From: JAATFS01 sp037145635
GTDB taxonomy: Bacteria; Pseudomonadota; Gammaproteobacteria; Xanthomonadales; Xanthomonadaceae
Reading direction: 5' to 3'
Assembly: GCA_037145635.1 (NCBI GenBank)
Contig: JBBCXB010000002.1
Coordinates: forward strand, 310,001-374,000
DNA length: 64,000 nucleotides
Under the pieces are notes generated by a model that was not told where the DNA came from, searched no databases, and saw nothing but the letters and a program-made list of their open reading frames with translations. The position numbers were made by a program, and so were the translations under genes. Shown in pieces: positions 54,661-62,664 of the stretch. The stretch's first letter is position 1. Every line of letters begins with the position of its first letter.

Positions 54661-56943
54661 ATGACCTTACGTACCACCCGCCGCCGCCTGCTGCTCGGCG
54701 CCGGCTCGCTCGCCCTGCTTTCGCAGGTGCCGCGCGGCTGGGCGCTGCCGCCCGCGCCGGCCCGGCCGGCGGCCTTCGTCGATGCGCTGATCGCGCGCAT
54801 GAGCGTGGAGGAGAAGGCCGGGCAGCTCACCCTGATCGGCTCGGCCCACCAGAATTCCGCGGCGGCGGCGGCCAACCCGGTGGTGTCGAGCGCGGCGGTC
54901 GAGGCCCAGCTGGCGGCCGCCCGCGGCGGGCAGCTGACCGGCATCTTCAACGGCTCCAATGCCCGCTGGCACGCGCAGTTGCAGCAGGCGGCCCTGGACA
55001 GCCGGCTGCAGATCCCGCTGCTGTTCGCCGCCGACGTCATCCACGGGTTCACCACGGTGTTCCCGGTGCCGCTGGCCGAGGCCGCCAGCTTCGAGCCCGA
55101 GCTGGCGCGTCGCACCGCGCGCGCCGCCGCATGCGAGGCCGCGGCCGTGGGCCTGGCCTGGACCTTCGCGCCGATGGTCGACATCGCGCGCGACGCGCGC
55201 TGGGGCCGCGGCGTGGAAGGCAGCGGCGAGGACGTGCTGCTGGGCCGGCGCTTCGCCGAGGCACGCGTGCGCGGCTTCCAGGGCGAGGGCCTGGACCGGG
55301 CCGACGCGCTGGCGGCCTGCCCCAAGCACTTCGCCGCCTACGGCGCCGCCGAGGGCGGGCTGGACTACAACAGCGTGGACGTGTCCGAGCGCACCCTGCG
55401 CGAGGTGTATTTCCCGCCGTTCCAGGCCGGGTTCGACGCCGGCGCGGTCACCACCATGGCCGCCTTCAACGAGCTTTCCGGCATCCCCGCCACCGCCAAC
55501 GCCTGGCTGCTGGAACGGGTGCTGCGCGACGAGTGGCGCTACCCGGGGCTGGTGGTCTCCGACTACACCGGCGACCTGGAGCTGGTGACCCACGGGTTCG
55601 CCGCCGATGCGCGCGAGGCCGCACGGCTGGCGTTCCTGGCCGGGGTGGACATCAGTATGCAGAGCGGCCTGTACCTGCAGCACCTGCCCGCCCTGGTCGC
55701 GGCCGGCGAGGTGCCGCTGGCGCGGCTGGACGCGTCGGTGCGGCGGGTGCTGCACTTCAAGGCGGCGCTGGGCCTGTTCGACGACCCGTTCCGGCGCCTC
55801 GCCCCGGAGCGCGCGCAGGCGCGGCAGCGGCAACCGCAGACCCTGGCGCTGGCGCAGGAAGCGGCGCGCAAGGCCGCGGTGCTGCTGCGCAACGAGGGCG
55901 AGCTGCTGCCGCTGCGGCGCCAGGGCCAGCGCATCGCGCTGATCGGGCCGATGGCCAACGACTCGCACAACACCGCCGGGGCGTGGGCGCTGTTCGGCGG
56001 CGACGACCGCGGCAACGACCTGGCCACGGCGATGCGCGCGGTCATGGCCGACCCCGCGTCGCTGCAGGTGGTGGACGGCTGCGATTTCGAGCACGCCCTC
56101 CCGGGCGCGATGCAGGCGGCGGTGGACGCGGCCCGCGCCGCGGACGTGGCGGTGCTGGCGCTCGGCGAGCCCAAGGCCTATTCCGGCGAGGCGCAATCGC
56201 GCACCGACATCGGCCTGCCCGCCGCGCAGCAGGCGCTGGCGGCGGCGGTGGCGGCCACCGGCACCCCGGTGGTGGTGCTGCTCGCCAACGGCCGCGCACT
56301 GGCACTGGAGGGCGCGGTGCTGGAGGCGCCGGCGATCCTGGTCGGCTGGTACCTGGGCTCGCGCTCGGGCGCGGCGCTGGCGGACCTGCTGTTCGGCGTG
56401 CACGGCCCGTCCGGGCGGCTGCCGGTGAGCTTCCCGCACGCCTCCGGGCAGGCGCCCTACCACTACGACCACAAGCCCACCGGCCGCCGCGATCCACAGC
56501 CCGGCGTGCCGCAGCCGTTCAAGACCCATTACCGCACCGCGCCCAACGCCGCGCGGTTCGCGTTCGGCCACGGGCTGACCTACGGCCGCATCGCCTACGA
56601 GGAACTGTCGCTCAGCCGCACCGAGCTGCGAGGCGGACAGCGGTTGGAGATCGCCGTGTATGTCGCCAACCACGGCACGCGCGATGCGGAGGAAGTGGTG
56701 CAGCTGTACCTGCGCGACCGCTCCGCGAGCGTGACCCGGCCGGTCCGGCAGCTGAAGGATTTCCGCAAGGTCGCCGTGGCCGCCGGCGCCCGCGTGCGCG
56801 TCGCGTTCGCCCTGGCGCGCGCGGACCTGGGCTTCCTCGGGCCGGCCCTGGTCCCGGTGGTGGAGCCGGGCGTGTTCGACCTGTGGGTGGCGCCCTCCGC
56901 CGAGGCCGACGGGCTGTCGGCCCGCTTCACCCTGGTGGACTGA
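54661..56943 (+). CDS. bglX: Tat-exported GH3 beta-glucosidase (BglX-like)
   Basis: 760 residues from ATG 54661. The N-terminus carries a twin-arginine signal (TTRRRLLLGAGSLALL), so it is exported folded to the periplasm. GH3 catalytic domain: MSVEEKAGQLTLIG, PKHFAAYGA, and the nucleophile Asp301 in VVSDYTGDLEL; then the alpha/beta-sandwich domain (LLRNEGELLPL, RIALIGPMA) and a C-terminal fibronectin-III-like domain (about 655-760). The enzyme removes terminal beta-linked glucose or xylose from oligosaccharides. It lies divergent from the DUF763 gene and alone. Confidence 0.94.
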   Translation: MTLRTTRRRLLLGAGSLALLSQVPRGWALPPAPARPAAFVDALIARMSVEEKAGQLTLIGSAHQNSAAAAANPVVSSAAVEAQLAAARGGQLTGIFNGSNARWHAQLQQAALDSRLQIPLLFAADVIHGFTTVFPVPLAEAASFEPELARRTARAAACEAAAVGLAWTFAPMVDIARDARWGRGVEGSGEDVLLGRRFAEARVRGFQGEGLDRADALAACPKHFAAYGAAEGGLDYNSVDVSERTLREVYFPPFQAGFDAGAVTTMAAFNELSGIPATANAWLLERVLRDEWRYPGLVVSDYTGDLELVTHGFAADAREAARLAFLAGVDISMQSGLYLQHLPALVAAGEVPLARLDASVRRVLHFKAALGLFDDPFRRLAPERAQARQRQPQTLALAQEAARKAAVLLRNEGELLPLRRQGQRIALIGPMANDSHNTAGAWALFGGDDRGNDLATAMRAVMADPASLQVVDGCDFEHALPGAMQAAVDAARAADVAVLALGEPKAYSGEAQSRTDIGLPAAQQALAAAVAATGTPVVVLLANGRALALEGAVLEAPAILVGWYLGSRSGAALADLLFGVHGPSGRLPVSFPHASGQAPYHYDHKPTGRRDPQPGVPQPFKTHYRTAPNAARFAFGHGLTYGRIAYEELSLSRTELRGGQRLEIAVYVANHGTRDAEEVVQLYLRDRSASVTRPVRQLKDFRKVAVAAGARVRVAFALARADLGFLGPALVPVVEPGVFDLWVAPSAEADGLSARFTLVD

Positions 56944-57072
56944 GCCACCGCGCCGGCCTCGGGCCGGTGCGGCAGGCCCGCCCGTGGCCTGGATCGCGCC
57001 CGCCAGGGCACGGGGCGCTGCCGCGTGCTGCGACGCAGGCGGGTGCGCCCGCGCACCTCAGCCGCCTGGGGA

Positions 57073-57570
57073 TCAGGACTTCTTGAGGAAGGTGAGGTCG
57101 CCCGAGGTCTCCAGGATCGCGATCTCGATGTCGCCATCGTCGCGGCAGTCCGCCTTGCGCTTGCCCACCTCGAAATCGGCGTAGCTCACGTTGCAGCGCA
57201 CCAGCTCCTTCCAGTAGATCTCGCCGTTGCGGGCCAGCACCGTCGGGGTGCCCTGCACCCAGGCATCCAGCCGCCGGCTGCGCGCGGTGATCGCGCCGAC
57301 CAGCCAGTTCAGCGTCAGCAGCGTGGCCGCCAGGATCAGGCCGCCGAGCAGCGACACGTCCTCGCCGATCAGCGAGTTCTGCACCGCGGTGCCGAGCAGC
57401 ACGATCACCAGCATGTCGAACGGCGTGCTCTGGCCGACCGAGCGCTTGCCGCTCAGCCGGGTCATCAGCAGCACGATCACGTAGACCGCCACGGCGCGGA
57501 GCACGAACTCCCACCACGGCATCGCCAGCTTGACCATCTCGTAGAACCGTACGCGCGTTTCCAGATCCAT
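57073..57570 (-). CDS. DUF421 (YetF-type) membrane protein
   Basis: 165 residues from ATG 57570. Three transmembrane helices in the first ~95 residues (EFVLRAVAVYVIVLLMTRL, DMLVIVLLGTAVQNSLIG, LLGGLILAATLLTLNWLV), with the conserved LSGKRSVGQSTPFDMLV segment, then the small soluble DUF421 domain (QGTPTVLARNGEIYWKELVRCNVSYADF). YetF relatives are linked to envelope stress or spore coat integrity in other bacteria; no role is known here. Length is somewhat shorter than the 200-230 residues of many members because the C-terminus is trimmed. Confidence 0.9.
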   Translation of the reverse strand: MDLETRVRFYEMVKLAMPWWEFVLRAVAVYVIVLLMTRLSGKRSVGQSTPFDMLVIVLLGTAVQNSLIGEDVSLLGGLILAATLLTLNWLVGAITARSRRLDAWVQGTPTVLARNGEIYWKELVRCNVSYADFEVGKRKADCRDDGDIEIAILETSGDLTFLKKS

Positions 57571-57641
57571 CGTCCGTCGTTTCCCAGGGCTTCGGGGCGA
57601 GACGCTAGAGCCGTGCGAGTGAACGGGTTGTGCTGTCGGCC

Positions 57642-60185
57642 CTAGCCCGCCGCCCCGCCCCCGCGCGCATCGGCCCGCAGCACCGACGCCAGGAACGGCG
57701 CGGTACGGCTGCGCGGGCTGGCGGCCACCGCCGCCGGCGGCCCGGCCGCGACCACCTGGCCGCCCTCGTCGCCGGCGCCCGGGCCCATGTCGACCAGCCA
57801 GTCGCTGCTGGCGGCCACGCGCATGTCGTGCTCGACCACCAGCACCGTGTTGCCGGCGTCCACCAGCCCCTGCAGCTGCCGCATCAGCGTGTCGACATCG
57901 GACGGATGCAGCCCGGTGGTGGGCTCGTCCAGCACATACACGCTGTCGCGCCGCTGCGCGCGCTGCAGCTCGGTGGCCAGCTTGATGCGCTGCGCCTCGC
58001 CGCCGGACAGCTCGGTGGCCGGCTGGCCCAGGCGCAGGTAGCCCAGCCCGACCTCGCGCAGCACCTGCAACGGGCGCGCCACGCTGGCGTCGTCGGCGAA
58101 GAACGCGGCGGCCGCGTCCACCGTCATCGCCAGCACCTGGGCGATGTTGCACCCGCGCAGCTCGATCTCCAGGGTCTTGGCGTTGTAGCGCGCGCCATGG
58201 CAACTGGGACACGGCGCGTAGACGCTGGGCATGAACAGCAGCTCCACGCACACCGCGCCCTCGCCCTCGCAGGTCTCGCAGCGGCCCTTGGCGACGTTGA
58301 ACGAGAACCGGCCCGGGTCGTAGCGGCGGCGGCGTGCGGCCGGGGTGGCGGCGAACAGCCGGCGCACCGGGTCGAACAGGCCGGTGTAGGTGGCCAGGTT
58401 GGAGCGCGGCGTGCGCCCGATCGGCTTCTGGTCCACCCGCACCAGGCGCCGCACCCGGTCCAGGCCCTCGACGATCGTGCCGTCGAGCGCGGCCGGGCTG
58501 CCGCGCTCCAGCGGGTCGAGCTCGTCCTCCTCCGCCGCGGCGGGCTGCCCCAGGTGCGCGCCCAGCAGCTCGACCAGCGCCTGGCTGACCAGCGACGACT
58601 TGCCCGAACCGGACACGCCGGTGACGGTGGTGAACACGCCGAGTGGCAGGTCCACGTCGAGCCCGCGCACGTTGTTGCGGGTGATGCCGCGCAGGCGCAG
58701 CCAGCCCGACGGCACGCGCGCGGCGCGGTGCACGGCCGGCGGGTCACCGAACAGGTAGCGGCGGGTGGACGAGGCCTCCACCGCCGCCAGCCCGGCCGGC
58801 GGGCCGCTGTAGAGCACCTGCCCCCCGTGCTGGCCGGCGCCCGGGCCGACGTCGACGATCCAGTCGGCGTGGCGGATCACGTCGATCTCGTGCTCGACCA
58901 CGAACACCGAGTTACCGGCGGCCCTGAGCTGGTCGAGCGCGCGCAGCAGCGCCTGGGCGTCGGCCGGGTGCAGGCCGGCGGAGGGCTCGTCCATCACGTA
59001 GACCACGCCGAACAGCTGCGAGCGGATCTGCGTGGCCAGGCGCAGCCGCTGCAGTTCGCCGGGCGACAGCGTCGGGGTGGCGCGCTCCAGGGTGAGGTAG
59101 CCCAGCCCGAGCGCCTGCACCACTGCGATGCGCGCACGCAGGTCCTCGGCGATGCGCTGCGCCGCCACCGCCTGCTCCGGATGCCGCGCCGCGCCCTTGA
59201 GGCGGCCCTCGGCCGCCGGCCGCAGCAGCTCGGCCACCTGCGCCAGCGGGCGCTGCGACAAGGCGCCGATGTCCAGCCCGGCGAAGGTCACCGACAGCGC
59301 CTCGCGCCGCAGCCGCTTGCCGTGGCAGTCCGGGCACTCGGTGCTGATCAGGTACTGCGCCACGCGCTTCTTCATCTGCGCGCTCTGGGTGCTGGCGAAG
59401 GTGTGCAGCACGTAGCGCCGTGCACTGGTGAAGGTGCCCATGTAGCTGGGTTCCTCCCGGCGCTTGAGCGCGCGCCGCGCCTCGGCCAGGGTGAAGCCGG
59501 CGTACACCGGCACCACCGGCTGCTCGTCGGTGTACAGGATCCAGTCGCGGGTCTTCTTCGGCAGCTTCGACCAGGGCACGTCGACGTCGTGGCCGAGCGT
59601 GGTGAGGATGTCGCGCTGGTTCTGCCCGTGCCAGGCGCCGGGCCACGCCGCCACCGCGCGCTCGCGGATGCTCAACGACGGGTCCGGCACCATCGAGGCC
59701 TCGGTGGCGTCGTAGATGCGGCCCAGGCCATGGCAGGTGGGACAGGCGCCGGCCGGCGTGTTCGGCGAGAAGCCGTCCGCGTAGATGATGTCCTGCCCGG
59801 GCGGATAGTGCCCGGCGCGCGAATACAGCATGCGCAGCGAGTTGGAGATCGTGGTGACGCTGCCCACCGACGAGCGCGCGCTGGGGGTGCCGCGCTGCTG
59901 CTGCAGCGCCACCGCCGGCGGCAGGCCGTCGATCGAGTCGACCTCCGGCACCCCGACCTGGTCGATCAGCCGCCGCGCGTACGGCGAGATCGAGTCCAGG
60001 TAGCGGCGCTGCGCCTCGGCGAACAGCGTGCCGAACGCCAGCGACGACTTGCCCGAGCCGGACACCCCGGTGAACACCACCAGCGCGTCGCGCGGGAGGT
60101 CGACGTCGACGTTGCGCAGGTTGTGCTCGCGCGCGCCGCGCACGCGCACCAGGCCGGAAGGGGACGCGGGAGGGGTACGGGACAT
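57642..60185 (-). CDS. UvrA paralogue of the short class (UvrA2-like)
   Basis: 847 residues from ATG 60185, about 100 shorter than canonical UvrA; the missing part includes the UvrB-binding region after the first Walker A. Two ABC ATPase halves: Walker A at residues 40-47 (GVSGSGKS) and again later; signature 1 is altered to LSPGELQ while signature 2 is ELSGGEAQRIKLA; Walker B DEPSAGLHP and DEPTTGLHP. The C-terminal zinc finger CETC...CPSC is intact. Such proteins have been associated with drug or genotoxin tolerance rather than classical NER. Gene symbol withheld because a housekeeping uvrA should exist elsewhere. Confidence 0.92.
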   Translation of the reverse strand: MSRTPPASPSGLVRVRGAREHNLRNVDVDLPRDALVVFTGVSGSGKSSLAFGTLFAEAQRRYLDSISPYARRLIDQVGVPEVDSIDGLPPAVALQQQRGTPSARSSVGSVTTISNSLRMLYSRAGHYPPGQDIIYADGFSPNTPAGACPTCHGLGRIYDATEASMVPDPSLSIRERAVAAWPGAWHGQNQRDILTTLGHDVDVPWSKLPKKTRDWILYTDEQPVVPVYAGFTLAEARRALKRREEPSYMGTFTSARRYVLHTFASTQSAQMKKRVAQYLISTECPDCHGKRLRREALSVTFAGLDIGALSQRPLAQVAELLRPAAEGRLKGAARHPEQAVAAQRIAEDLRARIAVVQALGLGYLTLERATPTLSPGELQRLRLATQIRSQLFGVVYVMDEPSAGLHPADAQALLRALDQLRAAGNSVFVVEHEIDVIRHADWIVDVGPGAGQHGGQVLYSGPPAGLAAVEASSTRRYLFGDPPAVHRAARVPSGWLRLRGITRNNVRGLDVDLPLGVFTTVTGVSGSGKSSLVSQALVELLGAHLGQPAAAEEDELDPLERGSPAALDGTIVEGLDRVRRLVRVDQKPIGRTPRSNLATYTGLFDPVRRLFAATPAARRRRYDPGRFSFNVAKGRCETCEGEGAVCVELLFMPSVYAPCPSCHGARYNAKTLEIELRGCNIAQVLAMTVDAAAAFFADDASVARPLQVLREVGLGYLRLGQPATELSGGEAQRIKLATELQRAQRRDSVYVLDEPTTGLHPSDVDTLMRQLQGLVDAGNTVLVVEHDMRVAASSDWLVDMGPGAGDEGGQVVAAGPPAAVAASPRSRTAPFLASVLRADARGGGAAG

Positions 60186-60262
60186 GGTACGGACCGGCGA
60201 GGGCGGGACCGCCAGCCTAACGGCGCCGGCATGCACGCCATGTGCGCCCGCCGCCGCGGCGC

Positions 60263-60901
60263 TCAGGCCGGCACGGGCGCCGGATCGGCGGCCGCGTCCG
60301 CACCGGCCAGCGCATGCATCCGCGCCACCACCGCCGCGAACGGCCGCGCGGTCGGCGCCGCACGCGCCTGGAAGATGGCGTCCAGCGCGCGGTAGTACCA
60401 CAGCGTGCCGTCGCGGCCGGCGGTGAACAGGTCGAAGATGCCCGCGCCCACGGCCGGATCCTCCAGGTCCTGCACGATCGTGCGGGCGTTGTGCAGCTTG
60501 TCGCAGCCGGAGACCAGCAGCACCCGGTCCGGGGCCTCGGCCAGGTGCGCCAGGTAGGCCTGCTTGCGCGCCTGCCAGTCGTGCAGCCGCGCCAGCGCAT
60601 CGTCGTCGTGCGCGGCCTTGTCCTCGGCGGTGGCGTCGGTGCAGGCCATCACGATCGCGGCCACCGCCTCGCCGAACGCGGCGCGGATCGCCGCTTCGTG
60701 CCCGGACCCGCAATCCTCGACCACGTCGTGCAGCAGGCCGGCGATGGCCTGGTCCTCGTCGCCGCCCGCCTCCAGCACCAGGGTGGACACGCCGAGCACG
60801 TGGCTCAGGTACGGCACCGCGGTGCCCTTGCGCAGCTGCCCGGCGTGGGCGATGCGCGCGTAGTCCACGGCACGGGCGTAGCGTTCGGTGAGGACGGTCA
60901 T
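60263..60901 (-). CDS. RelA/SpoT-like HD-domain hydrolase (MESH1-type)
   Basis: 212 residues. HD4 architecture: YARAVDYARIAHAGQLRKGTAVPYLSHVLGV, AIAGLLHDVVEDC (the HD motif with ED), then VMACTDATAEDKA and KLHNARTIVQDL. The histidine, HD, ED and Asp metal/substrate positions are all present, so hydrolysis of (p)ppGpp or a related nucleotide in the cytoplasm is plausible; small single-domain hydrolases of this kind exist. No synthetase domain is attached. It is downstream of nothing obvious; its promoter region (60902-61075) is shared with the divergent EAL gene. Confidence 0.88.
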   Translation of the reverse strand: MTVLTERYARAVDYARIAHAGQLRKGTAVPYLSHVLGVSTLVLEAGGDEDQAIAGLLHDVVEDCGSGHEAAIRAAFGEAVAAIVMACTDATAEDKAAHDDDALARLHDWQARKQAYLAHLAEAPDRVLLVSGCDKLHNARTIVQDLEDPAVGAGIFDLFTAGRDGTLWYYRALDAIFQARAAPTARPFAAVVARMHALAGADAAADPAPVPA

Positions 60902-61075
60902 GCGGCTTCCTTCGAGGGTCTGCGGGCATTATGGCGAGTCGCGCCGGCGACGCGGCATCCTCACCCGTTCGCGACATTCCTGAGCGAGTCAGCGAACGCC
61001 GCACGGCCGGGCTCAATGGTGCGTGCCGGCGGCCGATAACGGTTAGCCTTGGGCCGTATCCCACCGACCGTCGCC

Positions 61076-61822
61076 ATGAGCCAGCTTCCCACCTGTCGCG
61101 CCTGCCGCGGCGGCAAGGACTTCACCCCCGGGATCGCGATGGCGTTCCAGCCCATCGTCCAGGTGGATACCCGCACCGTGTACGCCGGCGAGGCGCTGGT
61201 GCGCGGCCCGCAGGGCGAATCGGCGGCCAGCGTGCTGGCGGCGGTGGACGAGGACAACCGCTACGCGTTCGACCAGGCCTGCCGCATCAAGGCGATCGAG
61301 GCCGCGGCGCACATCGGCCTGCAGGCGCTGCTGTCGATCAACTTCATGCCCAATGCGGTCTACAACCCCGAGCACTGCCTCAGCGCCACGCTGGAGGCCA
61401 CCGAGCGTTGCCGCTGGCCGCTGTCGTCGATCATCTTCGAGGTCAGCGAGCAGGAGCACGTCTCCGACCCGGCCCACCTGCTCGAGATCCTGCGCGCCTA
61501 TCGCGCCCGCGGCCTGAAGACCGCCATCGACGACTTCGGCGCCGGCTATTCCGGGCTCACGCTGCTGGCCGATTTCCAGCCGGACCTGCTCAAGCTCGAC
61601 ATGGCGCTGGTGCGCGGCATCGATCGCGACCGCAACCGCCAGGCGATCACCCGGCACGTGGCGCGCATGTGCGACGACCTGGGGGTGCGCGTGATCGCCG
61701 AAGGCATCGAGACCGCGGACGAATCGGCGGCACTGACCGACCTGGGCATTCCGCTGCAGCAGGGCTTCCTGTTCGCCCGCCCCGCGCTGGGCGCGCTGCC
61801 GCCGGTGCACTGGCCGCACTGA
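61076..61822 (+). CDS. Stand-alone EAL-domain cyclic-di-GMP phosphodiesterase
   Basis: 248 residues from ATG 61076. The full active-site set is present: EALVR (39-43), N in INFMPN, E in FEVSEQEH, IDDFGAGYSGL, K in LLKLDM and AEGIET, so the enzyme should cleave c-di-GMP. There is no GGDEF, PAS or membrane segment. The N-terminus holds CRACRGG (Cys7, Cys10), a possible redox or metal site. Such small EAL proteins lower c-di-GMP to favour motility over biofilm. An earlier in-frame start at 61049 would add nine residues. Confidence 0.93.
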   Translation: MSQLPTCRACRGGKDFTPGIAMAFQPIVQVDTRTVYAGEALVRGPQGESAASVLAAVDEDNRYAFDQACRIKAIEAAAHIGLQALLSINFMPNAVYNPEHCLSATLEATERCRWPLSSIIFEVSEQEHVSDPAHLLEILRAYRARGLKTAIDDFGAGYSGLTLLADFQPDLLKLDMALVRGIDRDRNRQAITRHVARMCDDLGVRVIAEGIETADESAALTDLGIPLQQGFLFARPALGALPPVHWPH

Positions 61823-61870
61823 GCGGCACGCCGGCGGGCCCCGCCGCGCGCCCAGCCCGCCGGCGCCGGC

Positions 61871-62488
61871 TCAGCGCTGCCAGTGCGGCCCGTACTGGCC
61901 GGCCTCCATGCGCGCCGACGGGCGCACCCGGAACACCACGCTGATGCGCTCGCCCACCGCGCGCACGGTCTTGGGAATGCCGTGCTCGTGGGTCAGCTGC
62001 GAGGCATGGCTCATCGCCAGCACGCTGCCGGGCGCGAGCTCCACGCCGATCAGCGCATGGCCCCCGGCCCGGGCGCGGAGGTTCATGCGCCGCGGCGCGC
62101 CCAGCGACACCAGCACGATCGGCTGGCCCGGCGCCAGCGTGTGCAGCGTGTCGTGGTGCATCGCCACGCTGTCGCGCCCGTCGCGGTAGAGGTTGAGCCC
62201 GGCGGTGTTGTAGGGCGCGGGCACCAGCGCCTGCACCCGCTCCAGCAGCGGCGGCAGCGCCAGCCCGGGCGGCAGCGCATCCAGCCGGTAGGACGCCAGC
62301 AGCCGCGGCACCGCCACCACGCGGTCGTACATCGGCCGCTGCTGCGCCTGCCAGTCCACCTGCACCCGCAGCCGCGCGAACCAGGCCTGCGCCGTGGCCG
62401 CGTCCACGGCCTCGGGCCAGTAGCGGATGCCGCCCTCGACATCGTCCACCAGCGTCCGCATCGCGGCGGTCTCGGGAAACAGGTCCAT
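61871..62488 (-). CDS. alkB: AlkB-type Fe(II)/2-oxoglutarate DNA repair dioxygenase
   Basis: 205 residues. Iron ligands: H111 and D113 (HHDTL) and H169 (HEHGIPK); 2-oxoglutarate-binding arginines in ERISVVFRVRP. The substrate loop YNTAGLNLYRDGRDSVAMH is AlkB-like, and the family removes methyl groups from damaged bases (1-methyladenine, 3-methylcytosine) or RNA. It lies convergent with the EAL gene, and its start region is shared with the divergent GH92 gene (176 bases). No ada-box is evident by eye. Confidence 0.92.
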   Translation of the reverse strand: MDLFPETAAMRTLVDDVEGGIRYWPEAVDAATAQAWFARLRVQVDWQAQQRPMYDRVVAVPRLLASYRLDALPPGLALPPLLERVQALVPAPYNTAGLNLYRDGRDSVAMHHDTLHTLAPGQPIVLVSLGAPRRMNLRARAGGHALIGVELAPGSVLAMSHASQLTHEHGIPKTVRAVGERISVVFRVRPSARMEAGQYGPHWQR

Positions 62489-62664
62489 GCGGGCCAGATG
62501 GGGGTGGGCGCGCGCACCGGCAAGCCGTACCGGGTGCGCCTTCCGCAACGATTAATCCGCCAGCGCAGCGCCGGCGCCGCACCCAGGGCATGCCGCAGGC
62601 CCGCGTGATCGCCGCACGGCGCCGTGCTACGGTCGCCGGCTGCACCGTTCGGGAGAGGAATGTC

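Noticed and set aside
54661..56943. Sec signal peptide on the GH3 enzyme
   Set aside because: The consecutive arginines followed by LLLGAG fit a twin-arginine signal better, though export via Sec cannot be excluded.
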